A DNA stretch of 62,021 bases from Sideroxydans sp. (GCA_024636935.1 JAGXGC010000030.1:1-62021), one strand, 5' to 3'; numbered from the stretch's first letter, positions 45,110 through 56,882 are shown. Notes: a model not told the origin generated them from the letters alone. Numbers and translations: made by a program.

Positions 45110-46855
45110 CTAGGGCAGGAACTTGTGAATCACATCGCGTAGCACTGAGTTGTCAGGGTGCGCCCGCGCACTGTCATGCCATACATTCTGTGCGGCTTCG
45201 CGCTCCCCCTTCACCCATAGCACTTCGCCCAGATGGGCGGCAATCTCGGGATCGGGGTTGGCAGCATATGAGCGGCGCAGAAATTCCAGACTCTTGTCCA
45301 ACTGCCCCATACGGTAGTAGCCCCATCCCATGCTGTCGATGATGGCTGCATCGTCCGGCGCCAGTTGGTATGCTTTTTCCACCAAGGCCATGGCTTCTGG
45401 AATGCGTATATTGCGCACCAACCAACCGTAACCCAGTGCGTTGTAGGCATGCGCATTACTCGGCTCGATCTTGATCAGTTTGCGTATCAATTTTTCGAAG
45501 GCAATGTGATTGTCTAACTTATCAGCTTGTAAAGCGGCCTGATAAAGCAATTCCGGTTGTTCTGGAAATCTTTTCAATCCGTTCATCAGCACATTAAAAC
45601 CTTCAGCATGCAAGTCGGACTCACGGAGAAATTGCGCTTCAACCATCACCAATTGCACACGCTGCACGTCATCCTTCGCTTCGGTCTGCTCCAGTGTCTT
45701 GCGTGCGGCCTTCAATTCACCCTGTTTGTTCTGTAGATAGGCGATGCGTAAACGTGATGCATACAACCTGTCGCCGCCTTTGATCTGACTGTAGTGCTGT
45801 AGAGCGGCGGGCCACTCTTTCCTGGCTTCGTACAATTGACCGAGGTAAAAGCGCAACGTGTCCGCATCGCTGCCCTTGCTGGACAAGGCTTGACGCAACT
45901 CCAGTTCGGCGCGATCCAGCTCTCCCATTTGCAGTGAGATCATGGCGATGGCGAATGCCAGTTCGGCATTACCCGGACGCTGTTTTAGTAATTCGCCGAA
46001 TTGCTCACGCGCAGGCTGGTATTGCTTTTGATCCAGCAACATGCGCGCGTAAAACAATCTTACGTCATGACTCCCTGGATGCGCCCGCAGAAAATCAGAC
46101 AACATACTAGTTGCGTGTTTAGGATCATTGCGCTGTGTCTGCTGAGCGGCGAGCATCACGGCCAAATCCCAGTCGGGCTTAAGTTTGTACGCTTTGTTCG
46201 CTTCCACCAATGCCAGCTCCAGCTTTCCGGCGGTGATGGCTGTTTGCGCCAAGGCCCAGTGTGCCTCGGCTACGTCGGGATAGGGATGCGCAATCTCAAT
46301 CAGCCAATCCAATGCCGCGGCCTTATCCGGCACACGCGCCAGCAAGCCGTACAGACTCATGAAAGACTTTCCCGTCTGGGGCTCCGCTGCAAGCACCTCG
46401 ACCACATGAGGACGTGCCTCTTCCAGCTTTCCACCTGAGAGCAGCAAAGAGACCAACATCTGCCTCGCCAGTGGCGAAGAAGGTTCCAGCTGTTGCCAAA
46501 GTTTGAACGCTTCTAGCGACTGATCGTACTGATGGGCTTCAAAAGTCAGCTGCGCCGCACGGCGCGCCACGCGCGGATCGCGGGTAGTGAGTGCCAGATC
46601 CAGATAGGCTTGCGCCGCCAGTTCAGGCCGACCACGCTGCGCTGCGATGTCACCCAGCAGGAATTCATACAGTAGGCGATCGGTCAGCGCGACATCGGGC
46701 AGGTCCAACTTGGCCTCAGGGGCGATCTGCTCCAGACGATCATGATGTGAAGCATCACCAGCCTGCTCATCACCAAGTGACTTCTGCGGCGTATTTGCGC
46801 AGGCTGCCAGTATGAATATCAGCGGCAGGGCAAGGATTCGTGTTGGAAAGTTCAT
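45110..46855 (-). CDS. TPR-repeat lipoprotein upstream of lolB
   Basis: 581 aa. Lipobox ILAAC (Cys19), then about 10-12 TPR units (for example PELAAQAYLDLALTTRDPRVARRAA and YNALGYGWLVRN). Widely found just before lolB in betaproteobacteria. Probably an outer-membrane scaffold; partner unknown. Confidence 0.88.
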   Translation of the reverse strand: MNFPTRILALPLIFILAACANTPQKSLGDEQAGDASHHDRLEQIAPEAKLDLPDVALTDRLLYEFLLGDIAAQRGRPELAAQAYLDLALTTRDPRVARRAAQLTFEAHQYDQSLEAFKLWQQLEPSSPLARQMLVSLLLSGGKLEEARPHVVEVLAAEPQTGKSFMSLYGLLARVPDKAAALDWLIEIAHPYPDVAEAHWALAQTAITAGKLELALVEANKAYKLKPDWDLAVMLAAQQTQRNDPKHATSMLSDFLRAHPGSHDVRLFYARMLLDQKQYQPAREQFGELLKQRPGNAELAFAIAMISLQMGELDRAELELRQALSSKGSDADTLRFYLGQLYEARKEWPAALQHYSQIKGGDRLYASRLRIAYLQNKQGELKAARKTLEQTEAKDDVQRVQLVMVEAQFLRESDLHAEGFNVLMNGLKRFPEQPELLYQAALQADKLDNHIAFEKLIRKLIKIEPSNAHAYNALGYGWLVRNIRIPEAMALVEKAYQLAPDDAAIIDSMGWGYYRMGQLDKSLEFLRRSYAANPDPEIAAHLGEVLWVKGEREAAQNVWHDSARAHPDNSVLRDVIHKFLP

Positions 46856-46871
46856 CTAGAGCCCGAGTGTT

Positions 46872-46901
46872 TTGATGCGAACCGACATATTAGGTTATAT
46901 T
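46872..46901 (+). promoter_or_regulatory. Candidate sigma-70 promoter for the Gld-type ABC operon
   Basis: TTGATG (46872-46877), 18 bases, TATATT (46896-46901), about 35 bases before the ABC ATG. Five of six and four of six matches; plausible only. Confidence 0.35.
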
Positions 46902-46936
46902 CGTCGCAATTCAAAACCGCGCAGCACTCAACCCAC

Positions 46937-47674
46937 ATGTCTGCTCCAACTACGCTTTCCGCCAAGAATCTGGTGCGCTTTCACGGCAATCACCGAGTGG
47001 TGGACGCGGTATCGTTCGAACTGCACCGAGGCGAGGTATTAGGACTGCTGGGGCATAACGGCGCCGGTAAAAGTACAACGCTTATGATGCTTTCCGGTGC
47101 GCTGCAACCAAACAGCGGCAGCGTTGAAGTGTGTGATTTCGACCTTGGCAAACGTCCCGACTTGGGTAAGGCCTGCCTCGGCTTCTTGCCCGAGCATCCG
47201 CCGCTGTATCGTGACATGCGCGTGGACGACCAGTTACGGTTTGCCGCGCGGCTGCACAAGGTGGCCAAGGCACAACTCCTCGATTATCTGGAGCTGTCGA
47301 AACGACGTTGCGGCCTATTGGATCATGGACACCGCTTGATAGGGGAGCTTTCAAAGGGGTTCCAGCAGCGAGTGGGTATCGCACAGGCGATCATCCACCA
47401 GCCCGCCGTGGTCATTCTGGACGAACCCACGGTCGGTCTCGACCCGTCACAGATTCGTGACATCCGTGAACTGATACGAGAACTGGGGGACAACAGCAGT
47501 GTGATCCTGTCCACCCACTTGCTGCACGAAGTCGAACAACTGTGCGACCGTGCCGTGATCCTGCGCGAGGGACGCTGCATCTTTTATGGCAGTCTCGATG
47601 AATTGCGGGAGCAAAGCGATATCGAATCTGGCTTCATGCGCCTGAATGCCAAAACGGAAGGCGCGCAAGCATGA
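46937..47674 (+). CDS. ABC transporter ATP-binding protein (GldA-like)
   Basis: 245 aa. Walker A GHNGAGKST, signature LSKGFQQRVG, Walker B VVILDEPTVGLD. Pairs with the permease and a GldG-like protein to form the gld-type ABC system. Its stop overlaps the permease ATG (ATGA). Confidence 0.93.
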   Translation: MSAPTTLSAKNLVRFHGNHRVVDAVSFELHRGEVLGLLGHNGAGKSTTLMMLSGALQPNSGSVEVCDFDLGKRPDLGKACLGFLPEHPPLYRDMRVDDQLRFAARLHKVAKAQLLDYLELSKRRCGLLDHGHRLIGELSKGFQQRVGIAQAIIHQPAVVILDEPTVGLDPSQIRDIRELIRELGDNSSVILSTHLLHEVEQLCDRAVILREGRCIFYGSLDELREQSDIESGFMRLNAKTEGAQA

Positions 47675-48402
47675 TTCTCACACTGGCCCGCAAAGACCTA
47701 CACACACTGTTCACGGCACCATCGACATGGATGATGCTGGCATTGCTACAGTTCATCCTTGGCTGGTTCTTTATGGCACGTCTGGATGATTACCTGCAAA
47801 TTCAAACGCAACTGGCACAGATGGACAATGCGCCAGGTGCAACCATTTCCATCGCCTCACCTCTGGCCAACCTGCTCGCGTTGTTACTGCTAATGCTGAC
47901 GCCTTTGTTCAGCATGCGTTTGATAGCGGAAGAACGGCGCAACCAGACCTGGCTGCTGCTTTCGACGTCCCCGCTATCATCAACACAGATCGTGCTCGGT
48001 AAATTCGCTGGATTGCTGGCCCTACTCTCTCTCGTCATTCTTGCCAGCGTAGTGATGATGTCGCTGTTGGCACTGGGTACGCAGGCCGATATCGGACTGA
48101 TCCTGTGCAATCTGCTCGGTCTGTGGCTACTGGCCGCCGCCTATGCCGCGCTCGGTCTGTATTTTTCCGCCATGAGTCGCCAACCAGTAGTTGCCGCCTT
48201 CACCGCACTTGCCGTTTCGGTCACTCTGTGGCTGCTCGACATGGCAGACGGTCTGTTGCGCGAACTGTCTCCCAATATGCATTTCCAGAATCTAAACTCA
48301 GGATTACTCAGCAGTGCGGACATCGTTTACTTCGTACTGTTCTGCACCTTTTTCCTTATGCTGACTATCCATCATCTGCGGCGCGAACGGGGAGGCCATT
48401 GA
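47671..48402 (+). CDS. ABC transporter permease (GldF-like)
   Basis: 243 aa, six membrane helices. ABC-2-type permease of the gliding-associated GldF/NosY group (EERRNQTWLLLSTSPLSSTQIVLGKF). TGATG overlap with the next gene. Cargo unknown; in non-gliding bacteria the role is open. Confidence 0.9.
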   Translation: MILTLARKDLHTLFTAPSTWMMLALLQFILGWFFMARLDDYLQIQTQLAQMDNAPGATISIASPLANLLALLLLMLTPLFSMRLIAEERRNQTWLLLSTSPLSSTQIVLGKFAGLLALLSLVILASVVMMSLLALGTQADIGLILCNLLGLWLLAAAYAALGLYFSAMSRQPVVAAFTALAVSVTLWLLDMADGLLRELSPNMHFQNLNSGLLSSADIVYFVLFCTFFLMLTIHHLRRERGGH

Positions 48403-49727
48403 TGTCACGCCCCTTGATCTATCGCAGCCTGGTCTACTTCGGTCTGATCGTGGCCTGTGTAGCTTTGTACCAGCTGGCGTCGCGCTTCCCGTTGCAACAA
48501 GACTTCACACAGAATGAATTGAACAGCCTGGAAGAAGGCAGCGTACACATCTTGGCCCAGCTCGATCAACCACTGGAGATAACCCTCTACGCCACCGAGC
48601 AGGATGCAAAACAGGGCGACGTGCGCAAACTGGTGAGCGATTTCATTGCCCTGTATCAGCGCTACAAGCCCGACATCCAACTATCTTTCGTTGATCCTTT
48701 AAAAGAACCTGAGGCTGTACGCAAATCCGGCATTCGGGGCAACGGTGAGATGGTGTTGAGTTATGCAGGACGCCGCGAGCATCTGACAATGCTCAACGAG
48801 CAGACGATAACTAGCGCCTTGATGCGTCTGGCGCGCAACCGTGAACAATGGGTGATGTATGTGACCGGACATGGAGAACGCAAACTCGACGGCAACGCCA
48901 ACCATGATTTGGGCGAGTTCGGGCGCAGGCTGACGCAGAACGGATATCGCGTCGCTCCGCTCAATCTGACCGTTGCTCAGGAAGTGCCTGACAACATAAG
49001 CCTGCTAGTCATCACTCAGCCGCAACACAAGCTCTTCAAGGGTGAAAGTGCAAAACTGATGCGCTTCGTGAAACGCGGCGGCAATCTGTTATGGCTGTTG
49101 GACGCCGAACCATTACGCGGCTTGGAGGGACTCGCCGAACAACTGCATATCGACCCCTTGCCTGGGATGATCATCGATCCGGCGGCTCAGCAATTGAACG
49201 CCCCCAAAGACTGGACACTGGGTGGTGGCTATCCACCCCACCCGATCACACACAATTTCGACCTGATCACCGCATTCCCTTACGCCACGGCGCTGACCGT
49301 AGATGACAGTGAAGATTGGATACGCCACTCAATAGTCGACGGTGCGACCAACGGTTGGGTGAGCCTGCGACGCGATATGCGTTTCGATGCGACACAGGAT
49401 GTACCCGGCCCGTTCAGTCTTGCCTTGGCTCTGCAACGCAGTGGCCCCGAATTTGAGCAGCGCGTGGTGGTGGTCGGTAGCGGCGCCTTTCTGTCCAATG
49501 CGTATTCTGGGAACGGTGGCAATCTGGACCTCGGTATGAACATGATCAATTGGCTGGCAGGCGACGAGCAGTTCATCACACTCGCCCCGCACACTGCCAA
49601 GGATGGCGCCATCAGCTTCAGCAAGCAACAATTGACAGCCTTCACCTATGGCCTACTGCTGGTGTTGCCGCTGCTGATGATCGCCATCGGCGGTTGGCTG
49701 TGGTGGCGCCGACATCACGCTGCCTGA
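48402..49727 (+). CDS. GldG-like ABC-associated periplasmic/membrane protein
   Basis: 441 aa. N-terminal membrane helix, a long extracytoplasmic domain with the GldG pattern [18 protein letters not shown] and [14 protein letters not shown], and a second membrane helix at the C-terminus ([17 protein letters not shown]). The stop overlaps the mutM ATG (TGATG), an unusual coupling between an ABC system and a repair enzyme. Confidence 0.88.
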   Translation: MSRPLIYRSLVYFGLIVACVALYQLASRFPLQQDFTQNELNSLEEGSVHILAQLDQPLEITLYATEQDAKQGDVRKLVSDFIALYQRYKPDIQLSFVDPLKEPEAVRKSGIRGNGEMVLSYAGRREHLTMLNEQTITSALMRLARNREQWVMYVTGHGERKLDGNANHDLGEFGRRLTQNGYRVAPLNLTVAQEVPDNISLLVITQPQHKLFKGESAKLMRFVKRGGNLLWLLDAEPLRGLEGLAEQLHIDPLPGMIIDPAAQQLNAPKDWTLGGGYPPHPITHNFDLITAFPYATALTVDDSEDWIRHSIVDGATNGWVSLRRDMRFDATQDVPGPFSLALALQRSGPEFEQRVVVVGSGAFLSNAYSGNGGNLDLGMNMINWLAGDEQFITLAPHTAKDGAISFSKQQLTAFTYGLLLVLPLLMIAIGGWLWWRRHHAA

Positions 49728-50542
49728 TGCCAGAACTACCCGAAGTCGAGACCACGCTGCGCGGCATAGCTCCGCATCTGCAGAACGCGCAAGTCGAGGG
49801 GATAGTCGTACGCAACGCTCAACTGCGCTGGCCGATACCCGCTGAATTAGCTACACGGTTGCAAGGACGAGAGATTCTCAACTTGCAACGCCGCGCAAAA
49901 TATCTGCTGATCGCTTTCGAGCACGGCACGCTCATCCTGCATCTGGGCATGAGCGGCAGTCTGCGCATCCTGCCCCACGGCACGCCGCCGGAAAAACACG
50001 ACCACTTCGAACTGGTTTTGAATAACAGCAAGCTGATGCGCCTGCGCGATCCTCGCCGCTTCGGGGCTGTGTTGTGGCACGAAGGTGATATCACTGAACA
50101 TCCTTTACTGATGACACTCGGGCCAGAACCGTTGAGCGATGCATTCGATGGGGACTATCTTTATCGCGCCACTCGCTCACGCAGCATCGCGATCAAGCTG
50201 GCGTTGATGGACAATCATCTGGTGGTCGGTGTGGGCAACATCTACGCTAACGAGGCATTGTTCCGTGCGGGTATCCGTCCGCAATTGGCGGCGAAGCGAT
50301 TGTCGCGTGCACGATGCGCATTACTGGTACAGACCGTGCAGGAGGTATTACGCGCTGCTATCGAGAAAGGTGGCAGCACACTGCGCGACTTTATTCACAG
50401 CGACGGTTCCAGCGGCTACTTTCAGCAGCATTACTTCGTCTACGGACGCGGCAACGCGGCTTGTCTCCGGTGCGGGACACCTATCCGACTTATCAAGCAG
50501 GGACAGCGTTCCAGTTTCTACTGTCCACAGTGTCAAAACTAA
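49727..50542 (+). CDS. mutM: Formamidopyrimidine-DNA glycosylase MutM (Fpg)
   Basis: 271 aa. Catalytic N-terminal MPELPEVE (Pro2), helix-two-turn-helix with [12 protein letters not shown], and zinc finger CLRCG...CPQC at the end. Removes oxidised purines such as 8-oxoG. Start fixed by P2 requirement and TGATG overlap. Confidence 0.97.
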   Translation: MPELPEVETTLRGIAPHLQNAQVEGIVVRNAQLRWPIPAELATRLQGREILNLQRRAKYLLIAFEHGTLILHLGMSGSLRILPHGTPPEKHDHFELVLNNSKLMRLRDPRRFGAVLWHEGDITEHPLLMTLGPEPLSDAFDGDYLYRATRSRSIAIKLALMDNHLVVGVGNIYANEALFRAGIRPQLAAKRLSRARCALLVQTVQEVLRAAIEKGGSTLRDFIHSDGSSGYFQQHYFVYGRGNAACLRCGTPIRLIKQGQRSSFYCPQCQN

Positions 50543-50575
50543 TGCGGCTTAATCTGATCGTCCTTTATTGTTAAG

Positions 50576-51790
50576 ATGCGCCCCATGCAATCCTCAACCT
50601 CACAACCTCGCATCATACTGGGCATCACTGGCGGCATCGCGGCTTACAAAGCTGCCGAGCTTGCTCGCCTACTGATCAAACAAGGTATCGCGGTACAAGT
50701 GGCGATGACCGAGGCTGCCACGCACTTCATCACCCCCGCCACCATGCAGGCACTCACCGGCCAGCCTGTGTTGCTCGATCAATGGCAGGATGACAAGGGC
50801 ATGTCCCACATCCACAGCAGCCGCGTGGCCGATGCCATCGTGATCGCCCCAGCCACGGCTGACTTCATCGCCAAGCTGGCGCATGGTCTGGCCGATGATC
50901 TGCTCTCCACGCTTTGCCTGGCTCGCGATTGCCCGTTGCTGGTCGCACCGGCCATGAACAAGCAGATGTGGTCGAATGCCGCAACTCAACGCAATGTGCA
51001 GCGACTCGCCGCAGACGGCGTGACACTGCTCGGTCCGGTCAGCGGTGTTCAAGCTTGCGGCGAGGAAGGCATGGGGCGCATGCTGGAAGCTGAGGCGCTG
51101 GCACAGGACATTCTGGCCGCTTTGTCCCTTGAACGCTCCACTGAATTAGCTGGCGTGCACCTACTCATCACCGCCGGGCCGACCTACGAAGCCATCGATG
51201 CAGTGCGGGGCATCACCAATCGCAGCAGTGGCAAGATGGGCTACTCCATTGCACAGGCCGCTTTAGACATGGGTGCGCAAGTCACACTGATTTCAGGGCC
51301 AGTCTCACTACCCCCGCCAGCCGGCGCACAAGTGGTGAATGTCACTTCCGCAGCGGAGATGTTTGCGGCCGTGCAACAGTCAGTGGCACAGAGCGATATG
51401 TTCATCGGCGTCGCTGCGGTTGCGGATTACCGTGTCGCACAGCCGAGTGAACAAAAAATCAAAAAAAGCGATGCCAGCCTGAGTCTACAACTGTTGCCGA
51501 ATCCGGACATCTTGGGCTGGGTCGCCAGTCTGCCCGACGCGCCATTTTGCGTGGGCTTTGCTGCAGAGAGTGAAAAACTGCACGAGCACGCCACGGCCAA
51601 ACGCAAGAAGAAGAACATCCCGCTGCTAGCCGCCAATCTGGCGCAGGACGCCATCGGCGCAGATGACAACGAACTCGTGTTATTCGACGATACTGGTGAG
51701 CACGTATTGCCTCGTACCGACAAACTCACGCTGGCAAGGGCTCTATTGCGCCATGCCACCATGCTTTACAAAAAAGGGAGCAATTCATGA
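50576..51790 (+). CDS. coaBC: Bifunctional CoaBC (phosphopantothenoylcysteine decarboxylase/synthetase)
   Basis: 404 aa. N-terminal flavoprotein decarboxylase ([11 protein letters not shown], catalytic His in SRVADAIV region, AMNKQMW) and C-terminal CoaB synthetase ([22 protein letters not shown]). Coenzyme A pathway. ATGA overlap with dut, the classical coaBC-dut pair. Confidence 0.96.
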   Translation: MRPMQSSTSQPRIILGITGGIAAYKAAELARLLIKQGIAVQVAMTEAATHFITPATMQALTGQPVLLDQWQDDKGMSHIHSSRVADAIVIAPATADFIAKLAHGLADDLLSTLCLARDCPLLVAPAMNKQMWSNAATQRNVQRLAADGVTLLGPVSGVQACGEEGMGRMLEAEALAQDILAALSLERSTELAGVHLLITAGPTYEAIDAVRGITNRSSGKMGYSIAQAALDMGAQVTLISGPVSLPPPAGAQVVNVTSAAEMFAAVQQSVAQSDMFIGVAAVADYRVAQPSEQKIKKSDASLSLQLLPNPDILGWVASLPDAPFCVGFAAESEKLHEHATAKRKKKNIPLLAANLAQDAIGADDNELVLFDDTGEHVLPRTDKLTLARALLRHATMLYKKGSNS

Positions 51791-52236
51791 AGAAAGTGGA
51801 TGTCAAGATTCTCGACCCGCGCCTGCACGATCATCCGCCGCTGTATGCCACACCGGGCTCTGCCGGAATCGACCTGCGCGCCTGCATAGACGAAGCGATC
51901 ACCATCCGTCCCGGACAATGCGAACTGGTGCCAGCCGGCATCGCACTACATCTGAACGACCCACACTATGCGGCGATGATCCTGCCCCGCTCCGGCCTCG
52001 GTCACAAGCATGGCATCGTGCTCGGCAATCTGGTCGGCCTGATCGACTCGGACTATCAGGGCCAGATCTTCATCTCGGTATGGAACCGTGGCTCACACCC
52101 CTTCGAACTGATGCCGATGGAACGTATCGCGCAGATGGTCATCGTGCCGGTGGCGCAGGTGCAATTCAACATCGTGGAAGAATTCCCGCACAGCCATCGT
52201 GGCGCAGGTGGCTTCGGCAGTACCGGTAAGCACTGA
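51787..52236 (+). CDS. dut: Deoxyuridine 5'-triphosphate nucleotidohydrolase
   Basis: 149 aa trimeric dUTPase. Motifs in order: [38 protein letters not shown] and C-terminal [10 protein letters not shown]. Keeps uracil out of DNA. A strong terminator follows. Confidence 0.97.
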   Translation: MKKVDVKILDPRLHDHPPLYATPGSAGIDLRACIDEAITIRPGQCELVPAGIALHLNDPHYAAMILPRSGLGHKHGIVLGNLVGLIDSDYQGQIFISVWNRGSHPFELMPMERIAQMVIVPVAQVQFNIVEEFPHSHRGAGGFGSTGKH

Positions 52237-52255
52237 CATTCAGATACCAGCAAAC

Positions 52256-52279
52256 AAAAAGCCCGCATGCGGGCTTTTT
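52256..52279. terminator. Terminator after dut
   Basis: Self-complementary AAAAAGCCCGCA / TGCGGGCTTTTT; serves dut and the converging PEGA lipoprotein gene. Confidence 0.88.
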
Positions 52280-52299
52280 GTTTGGACGACTCGACTTAA

Positions 52300-53226
52300 T
52301 CAGTGGTGCAGCTTCACCTTCAGTTCGGTGCGATCACCGCGGCGCACTGAAACCTTTTCGCCGCTCTTGGCATATCCATCCAGTTCGAATCGCAACTGGT
52401 AGATTCCGGCAGGCATCTCGGCTTCCAGAGGCGTCAGACCATAATAAACATCGTCCACATACACCTTGACGCTATCGGGAACAGAGGTCAGCACCAGCAT
52501 GCCGGTCGCAGCGGCAGCCTTGAGCACCACCACAGGAGCAGCCACTGGCAGCGGCGTATCAGCATAGACCGTCACCCCAGACGAGGCTTTAGCGATACCC
52601 GCGACACCAAAAAGCTCAGGACGCGTCGCCTTCAATACCGACAAGATAGATTCACTTGTCTTATGACTGATCATCTTCAATCCTGATTTCAGGAAATCCG
52701 CTACATCACCTTTGCTGTTACCCATTACACCCGCATAACGCTCCTTCTTCTCAGCGACCACGCCAGACCAGATGACTCGACCACTGGACGTTTCGGTCAG
52801 GGTCGACTCAATGGCGATATTCAGGTAATCGCGCTCCTTGATTACTATATTCAGCGACTTGACCACACCGCTCAACTGGAATTGCGCTTTACTATCCTCG
52901 ACGAATTGCAATCCATCATCACTCAGCTTCTTCTTCATGGTGCTGCCAACCAATTCAGCTACCTCACGATCCAGCATAATCTCCTTGCTGTTCATACCCA
53001 GCACACGAGTGGTAGCTGTGCCGACACGATGCGAATCGGACACATCTCGCGCATCTTCGTACACAGCCAGTCGCACTGTGACTGGATACTTCTGCTCGCG
53101 AGAACCCGGCGCAGGCTTGGTGTCTTCATGCATGTATATCGCGTTGCCCGGTTCTTGAGTGCTGGCACACCCCCCAAGTATTAGTAACAACAAAACATTT
53201 GAAAACACCCACTGCAATTTAGACAT
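52300..53226 (-). CDS. PEGA-domain lipoprotein
   Basis: 308 aa. Lipobox ILGGC (Cys20). A mid-region resembling lipoprotein stress-sensing domains (about 50-200), then a PEGA beta-domain (about 245-305: TSVPDSVKVYVDDVYYGLTPLEAEMPAG) that often binds surface polymers. Function unknown. Sits before the CBS gene in the minus direction (54 bp gap). Confidence 0.83.
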   Translation of the reverse strand: MSKLQWVFSNVLLLLILGGCASTQEPGNAIYMHEDTKPAPGSREQKYPVTVRLAVYEDARDVSDSHRVGTATTRVLGMNSKEIMLDREVAELVGSTMKKKLSDDGLQFVEDSKAQFQLSGVVKSLNIVIKERDYLNIAIESTLTETSSGRVIWSGVVAEKKERYAGVMGNSKGDVADFLKSGLKMISHKTSESILSVLKATRPELFGVAGIAKASSGVTVYADTPLPVAAPVVVLKAAAATGMLVLTSVPDSVKVYVDDVYYGLTPLEAEMPAGIYQLRFELDGYAKSGEKVSVRRGDRTELKVKLHH

Positions 53227-53280
53227 CGATCGTTCCTTATAGACTGTAGTTTATGCAACCCGCCAAATGGGCTATCACGT

Positions 53281-53877
53281 TCAACCCTGAGCGATGACAG
53301 CTTCGATCTCAGAGAAGGTGCGCGCCAGTTCGAAGTTCTGTACCTGCGCACCCAGTTGCCGGGCGATCTGGGTGATGGAGAACAGACCACATACGGATTG
53401 CATACCGTCAGAAGACGTCGAAAATACCAGCGAGTGCTGACGATTGGCTTTCTTCAATGTCAGCACGATATCACCCACCTTGGCATTGCTGACGTCTGTG
53501 AGGTTCAAGGCTTCCAGTTCGCGCTGCGGCGTCATGATATCGCGCACCATGATATCGGCATGGGTACCCCCCATGTTCTGCAAGTAACGCATCGGCTTCT
53601 CGCCAAGCACGTCCGAGGCAGTGATCAGGCCAGCCAGTTGCTCGTTGTCGTCCAGCACCAACAGCATACGCACGCCGTATTTGATCATCTTGGCGTTGGC
53701 TTTATCCATCGAAGTCTTGGCACGCACGCTGACCACTGACACCTTGGTCAGGTCGGTCATCACGTTGCTCGCTGGATCGCTGAGTTTGACGCGCTCGGGT
53801 AGAGCCTGAGTCGGGCGCACGAAGGAAGAACCGGTCTTTAATGGTGTGGATGCCAATGCGTTGTACTGGGTGGTCAT
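53281..53877 (-). CDS. CBS-domain protein
   Basis: 198 aa. Two CBS motifs (about 40-100 and 115-180) with DNEQLAGLITASDVLGEKP; often an adenosyl-nucleotide sensor. An unstructured N-terminal 35 residues. Partner unknown. GGAGGA ribosome site. Confidence 0.88.
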   Translation of the reverse strand: MTTQYNALASTPLKTGSSFVRPTQALPERVKLSDPASNVMTDLTKVSVVSVRAKTSMDKANAKMIKYGVRMLLVLDDNEQLAGLITASDVLGEKPMRYLQNMGGTHADIMVRDIMTPQRELEALNLTDVSNAKVGDIVLTLKKANRQHSLVFSTSSDGMQSVCGLFSITQIARQLGAQVQNFELARTFSEIEAVIAQG

Positions 53878-53907
53878 GATTCCTCCTGATTTAAAATGTA
53901 CCGGATA

Positions 53908-54414
53908 TTACTTTTCAGCTATTAAGTTTTCCTGACCGCGCAACGCCGGCAGGTAACGCACCAGTTCATTGAGTGCCAAGCGATACACGTCGCGTTTGAA
54001 TTCGATCACGCTATCCATCTCAATCCAGTATTCGTTCCAACGCCAAGCGTCGAACTCGGGATGGCCCGACGCGCGCAACGACACATCGCAGTCCCGCCCG
54101 ACTAGACGTAACAAGAACCATATCTGTTTCTGCCCCTTGTAATGCGAACGTGATTCTTTTTTGCCCCAACTTTTCGGCACATCGTAACGCATCCAGTCCC
54201 GGGTACGGCCCAATATCTTCACATGACAGGCATGCAAGCCCACTTCTTCGTGCAGTTCGCGGTACATCGCCTGCTCAGGCGTCTCGCCGTGCTGGATACC
54301 GCCCTGCGGAAATTGCCATGCGTCCTGCTTGATGCGCTTGCCCCAGAATACTTGATTCTTTACGTTGGTCAGAATGATGCCGACGTTCGGGCGATAACCT
54401 TCACGGTCTATCAT
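53908..54414 (-). CDS. rppH: RNA pyrophosphohydrolase RppH
   Basis: 168 aa Nudix enzyme. Nudix box [22 protein letters not shown] is complete, and the early [13 protein letters not shown] is RppH-specific. Removes 5' pyrophosphate to start mRNA decay. The upstream in-frame extension to 54456 is unlikely. Divergent from proS. Confidence 0.96.
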   Translation of the reverse strand: MIDREGYRPNVGIILTNVKNQVFWGKRIKQDAWQFPQGGIQHGETPEQAMYRELHEEVGLHACHVKILGRTRDWMRYDVPKSWGKKESRSHYKGQKQIWFLLRLVGRDCDVSLRASGHPEFDAWRWNEYWIEMDSVIEFKRDVYRLALNELVRYLPALRGQENLIAEK

Positions 54415-54536
54415 GATTCGCCCCATACATTTTTCGATGGCCGGATTGTTCCACATTTCAGCCTCTCAGGAAAGACGGCGCGAGCCGGTTGCAGTAGAAT
54501 CTCGCCTTCATAAATTCCGCCTCACGAGTCAATAAC

Positions 54537-56246
54537 ATGCGTGTTTCAAAATTCTTCATCTCCACCCTCAAAGAAGCACCGGCCGAGGCCGAACTACCCA
54601 GCCACCGCCTGATGCTTCGCGCGGGTTACATCCGCAAGCTCGCTAGCGGTCTATACACCTGGATGCCATTGGGGCTGCGCGTGCTGCGCAAAGTCGAGAA
54701 CGTGGTACGCGAAGAGATGGACAAGAGCGGCGGCATCGAACTACTGATGCCTGCCGTACAACCCGCCGATCTGTGGCAGGAGACTGGCCGCTGGGACGTG
54801 TTCGGCCCTCAGATGCTGAAGATCAAGGATAGACACGACAATCAATTCTGCTTCGGCCCTACCCATGAGGAAGTCATCACCGACATCGCGCGCCGTGAGG
54901 TGAAGAGCTATCGCCAGTTGCCGTTGAACTTCTACCAGATCCAAACCAAGTTCCGCGACGAGGTGCGCCCGCGTTTCGGCGTGATGCGCGCGCGCGAATT
55001 CATGATGAAGGACGCTTATTCCTTCCATGCGAATTTCGAGAGTCTGGAACAGACCTATCAAGTGATGTACGACACCTATTCGCGCATCTTCACGCGTCTA
55101 GGCTTGCAGTTCCGTGCAGTTGCGGCGGACACCGGCGCCATCGGCGGTAGCGGTTCGCACGAATTCCACGTGCTGGCCGATTCCGGTGAAGATGGCCTCG
55201 CCTTCTGCCCGAGCTCGGATTACGCTGCTAACATCGAACTAGCCGAAGCGCTCGCGCCGACCGCCCCCCGCGCGGCGGCCAGCGAAGAGATGCGCGAAGT
55301 TTCCACACCACGCCAGATCACCTGCGAGGATGTCGCTGCCCTGCTCGACATCCCTTTACAGCGTACGGTGAAACTGCTGGCTGTCATCGCCGAAGAGAAG
55401 CTGGTCATCCTGCTGATTCGTGGCGACCACAGCCTGAACGAGATCAAAGTCAACAAATTGCCCGGTCTGTCCGAATTCCGTTTCGCTCGCGAAGACGAGA
55501 TTCGCGCCTTCTTCAATTGCCCGCCCGGCTTCCTCGGCCCAGTCGGCATCGACCGTAGCCAAACTCGTTTGATCGCGGATAGCGCCGTCGCTGCGATGAG
55601 CGACTTTGTGGCCGGCAGCAACAAGCCCAAGTTCCACACCGCAGGCATCAACTGGGGACGCGATCTTCCCGAGCCGGATCTGGTCGCCGACATCCGCAAC
55701 GTGGTCGCGGGCGATCCATCGCCGGACGGCAAAGGCACACTGGAACTGTGTCGCGGCATCGAAGTCGGCCACATCTTCCAACTGCGCACCAAATATTCCG
55801 AAGCGCTGCAAGCCACCTATCTGGATGAGAACGGAAAAGCACAAGTGATGGAGATGGGCTGCTATGGCATCGGTGTGTCGCGCATCGTCGCCTCCGCCAT
55901 CGAACAGAACTTTGATGCACGCGGCATCGCGCTGCCAACAGGTATGGCGCCGTTCCAGGTCGCTATCGCACCTATCGGCTACAAGAAAAGTGAAGCGGTG
56001 AAAGCGGCTGCAGAAAAGCTCTACGCCGAGTTGCAAGCAGTCGGCATCGAGGTATTGCTGGACGACCGCGACGAGCGCCCCGGTGTGATGTTCGCCGACA
56101 TGGAACTGATCGGTATCCCGCATCGTATCGTGATCGGCGATCGCAGCCTGAAAGAGAACAACGTGGAATATCAAGGCCGCAAGGACGAAGCCGCGCAGGT
56201 CGTCGGCTTGCAAGATGTGCTCAAGCTCGTACAATCCAAACTATGA
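54537..56246 (+). CDS. proS: Prolyl-tRNA synthetase
   Basis: 569 aa class II bacterial type. Motif 1 [15 protein letters not shown], motif 2 [21 protein letters not shown], the YbaK-like editing insertion (about 230-390) and motif 3 [15 protein letters not shown] are in place. Stop overlaps the lytic transglycosylase ATG (ATGA). Confidence 0.97.
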   Translation: MRVSKFFISTLKEAPAEAELPSHRLMLRAGYIRKLASGLYTWMPLGLRVLRKVENVVREEMDKSGGIELLMPAVQPADLWQETGRWDVFGPQMLKIKDRHDNQFCFGPTHEEVITDIARREVKSYRQLPLNFYQIQTKFRDEVRPRFGVMRAREFMMKDAYSFHANFESLEQTYQVMYDTYSRIFTRLGLQFRAVAADTGAIGGSGSHEFHVLADSGEDGLAFCPSSDYAANIELAEALAPTAPRAAASEEMREVSTPRQITCEDVAALLDIPLQRTVKLLAVIAEEKLVILLIRGDHSLNEIKVNKLPGLSEFRFAREDEIRAFFNCPPGFLGPVGIDRSQTRLIADSAVAAMSDFVAGSNKPKFHTAGINWGRDLPEPDLVADIRNVVAGDPSPDGKGTLELCRGIEVGHIFQLRTKYSEALQATYLDENGKAQVMEMGCYGIGVSRIVASAIEQNFDARGIALPTGMAPFQVAIAPIGYKKSEAVKAAAEKLYAELQAVGIEVLLDDRDERPGVMFADMELIGIPHRIVIGDRSLKENNVEYQGRKDEAAQVVGLQDVLKLVQSKL

Positions 56247-56878
56247 GATTGAAAGTCCTCAGCAAATCCACCTTATTACTGTCGCTTGCGACGGCGGGTT
56301 TGTGTCTGTCGCTCACAGCTCAGGCTGGTGCGCAGAAGGAAGAACAACTTTCTGCTAGCGTGCGCACCTTACTGCAACGCTCTGTGTCTGATCAGGCGCC
56401 CCAAAAACTGGCATTTGCATCGCAACAAGAGGCGCAAGTTTGGCTTGATGAGATGTCGCGACGTCTGGCAAAACGTATACCCGATGCGAACTTCCGTTTT
56501 GATTTCCTGAGTACCGTGCATTACGAAGCAACACGCGCTGGGCTCGATCCCCATATGGTGCTGGGATTGATCCAGGTTGAGAGTGGCTTCAAGAAATATG
56601 CAGTATCAAAGGCGGGAGCGCGAGGTTATATGCAAGTGATGCCGTTCTGGACAAAAGCAATCGGCACCCCCGACCAGAATCTTTTCCACCTGCGCACCAA
56701 CCTGCGATACGGATGCACCATCCTGCGTCACTATCTAGATATCGAAAAGGGAAATTTGTATCGTGCTTTGGGGCGCTACAACGGCAGCTTGGGTAAATCT
56801 AAATATCCGAATCTGGTCAAATCAGCTTGGCAGAAACACTGGAAGGCGCCGTTCAACACTCCGCGCCATAACGGCTGA
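56243..56878 (+). CDS. Lytic transglycosylase (SLT domain)
   Basis: 211 aa with signal peptide (cleavage near AQAGAQ). Catalytic Glu in [24 protein letters not shown] and the late [12 protein letters not shown] motif. Cleaves glycan strands of peptidoglycan in the periplasm. Converges with the redoxin gene. Confidence 0.93.
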   Translation: MRLKVLSKSTLLLSLATAGLCLSLTAQAGAQKEEQLSASVRTLLQRSVSDQAPQKLAFASQQEAQVWLDEMSRRLAKRIPDANFRFDFLSTVHYEATRAGLDPHMVLGLIQVESGFKKYAVSKAGARGYMQVMPFWTKAIGTPDQNLFHLRTNLRYGCTILRHYLDIEKGNLYRALGRYNGSLGKSKYPNLVKSAWQKHWKAPFNTPRHNG

Positions 56879-56882
56879 CGTG

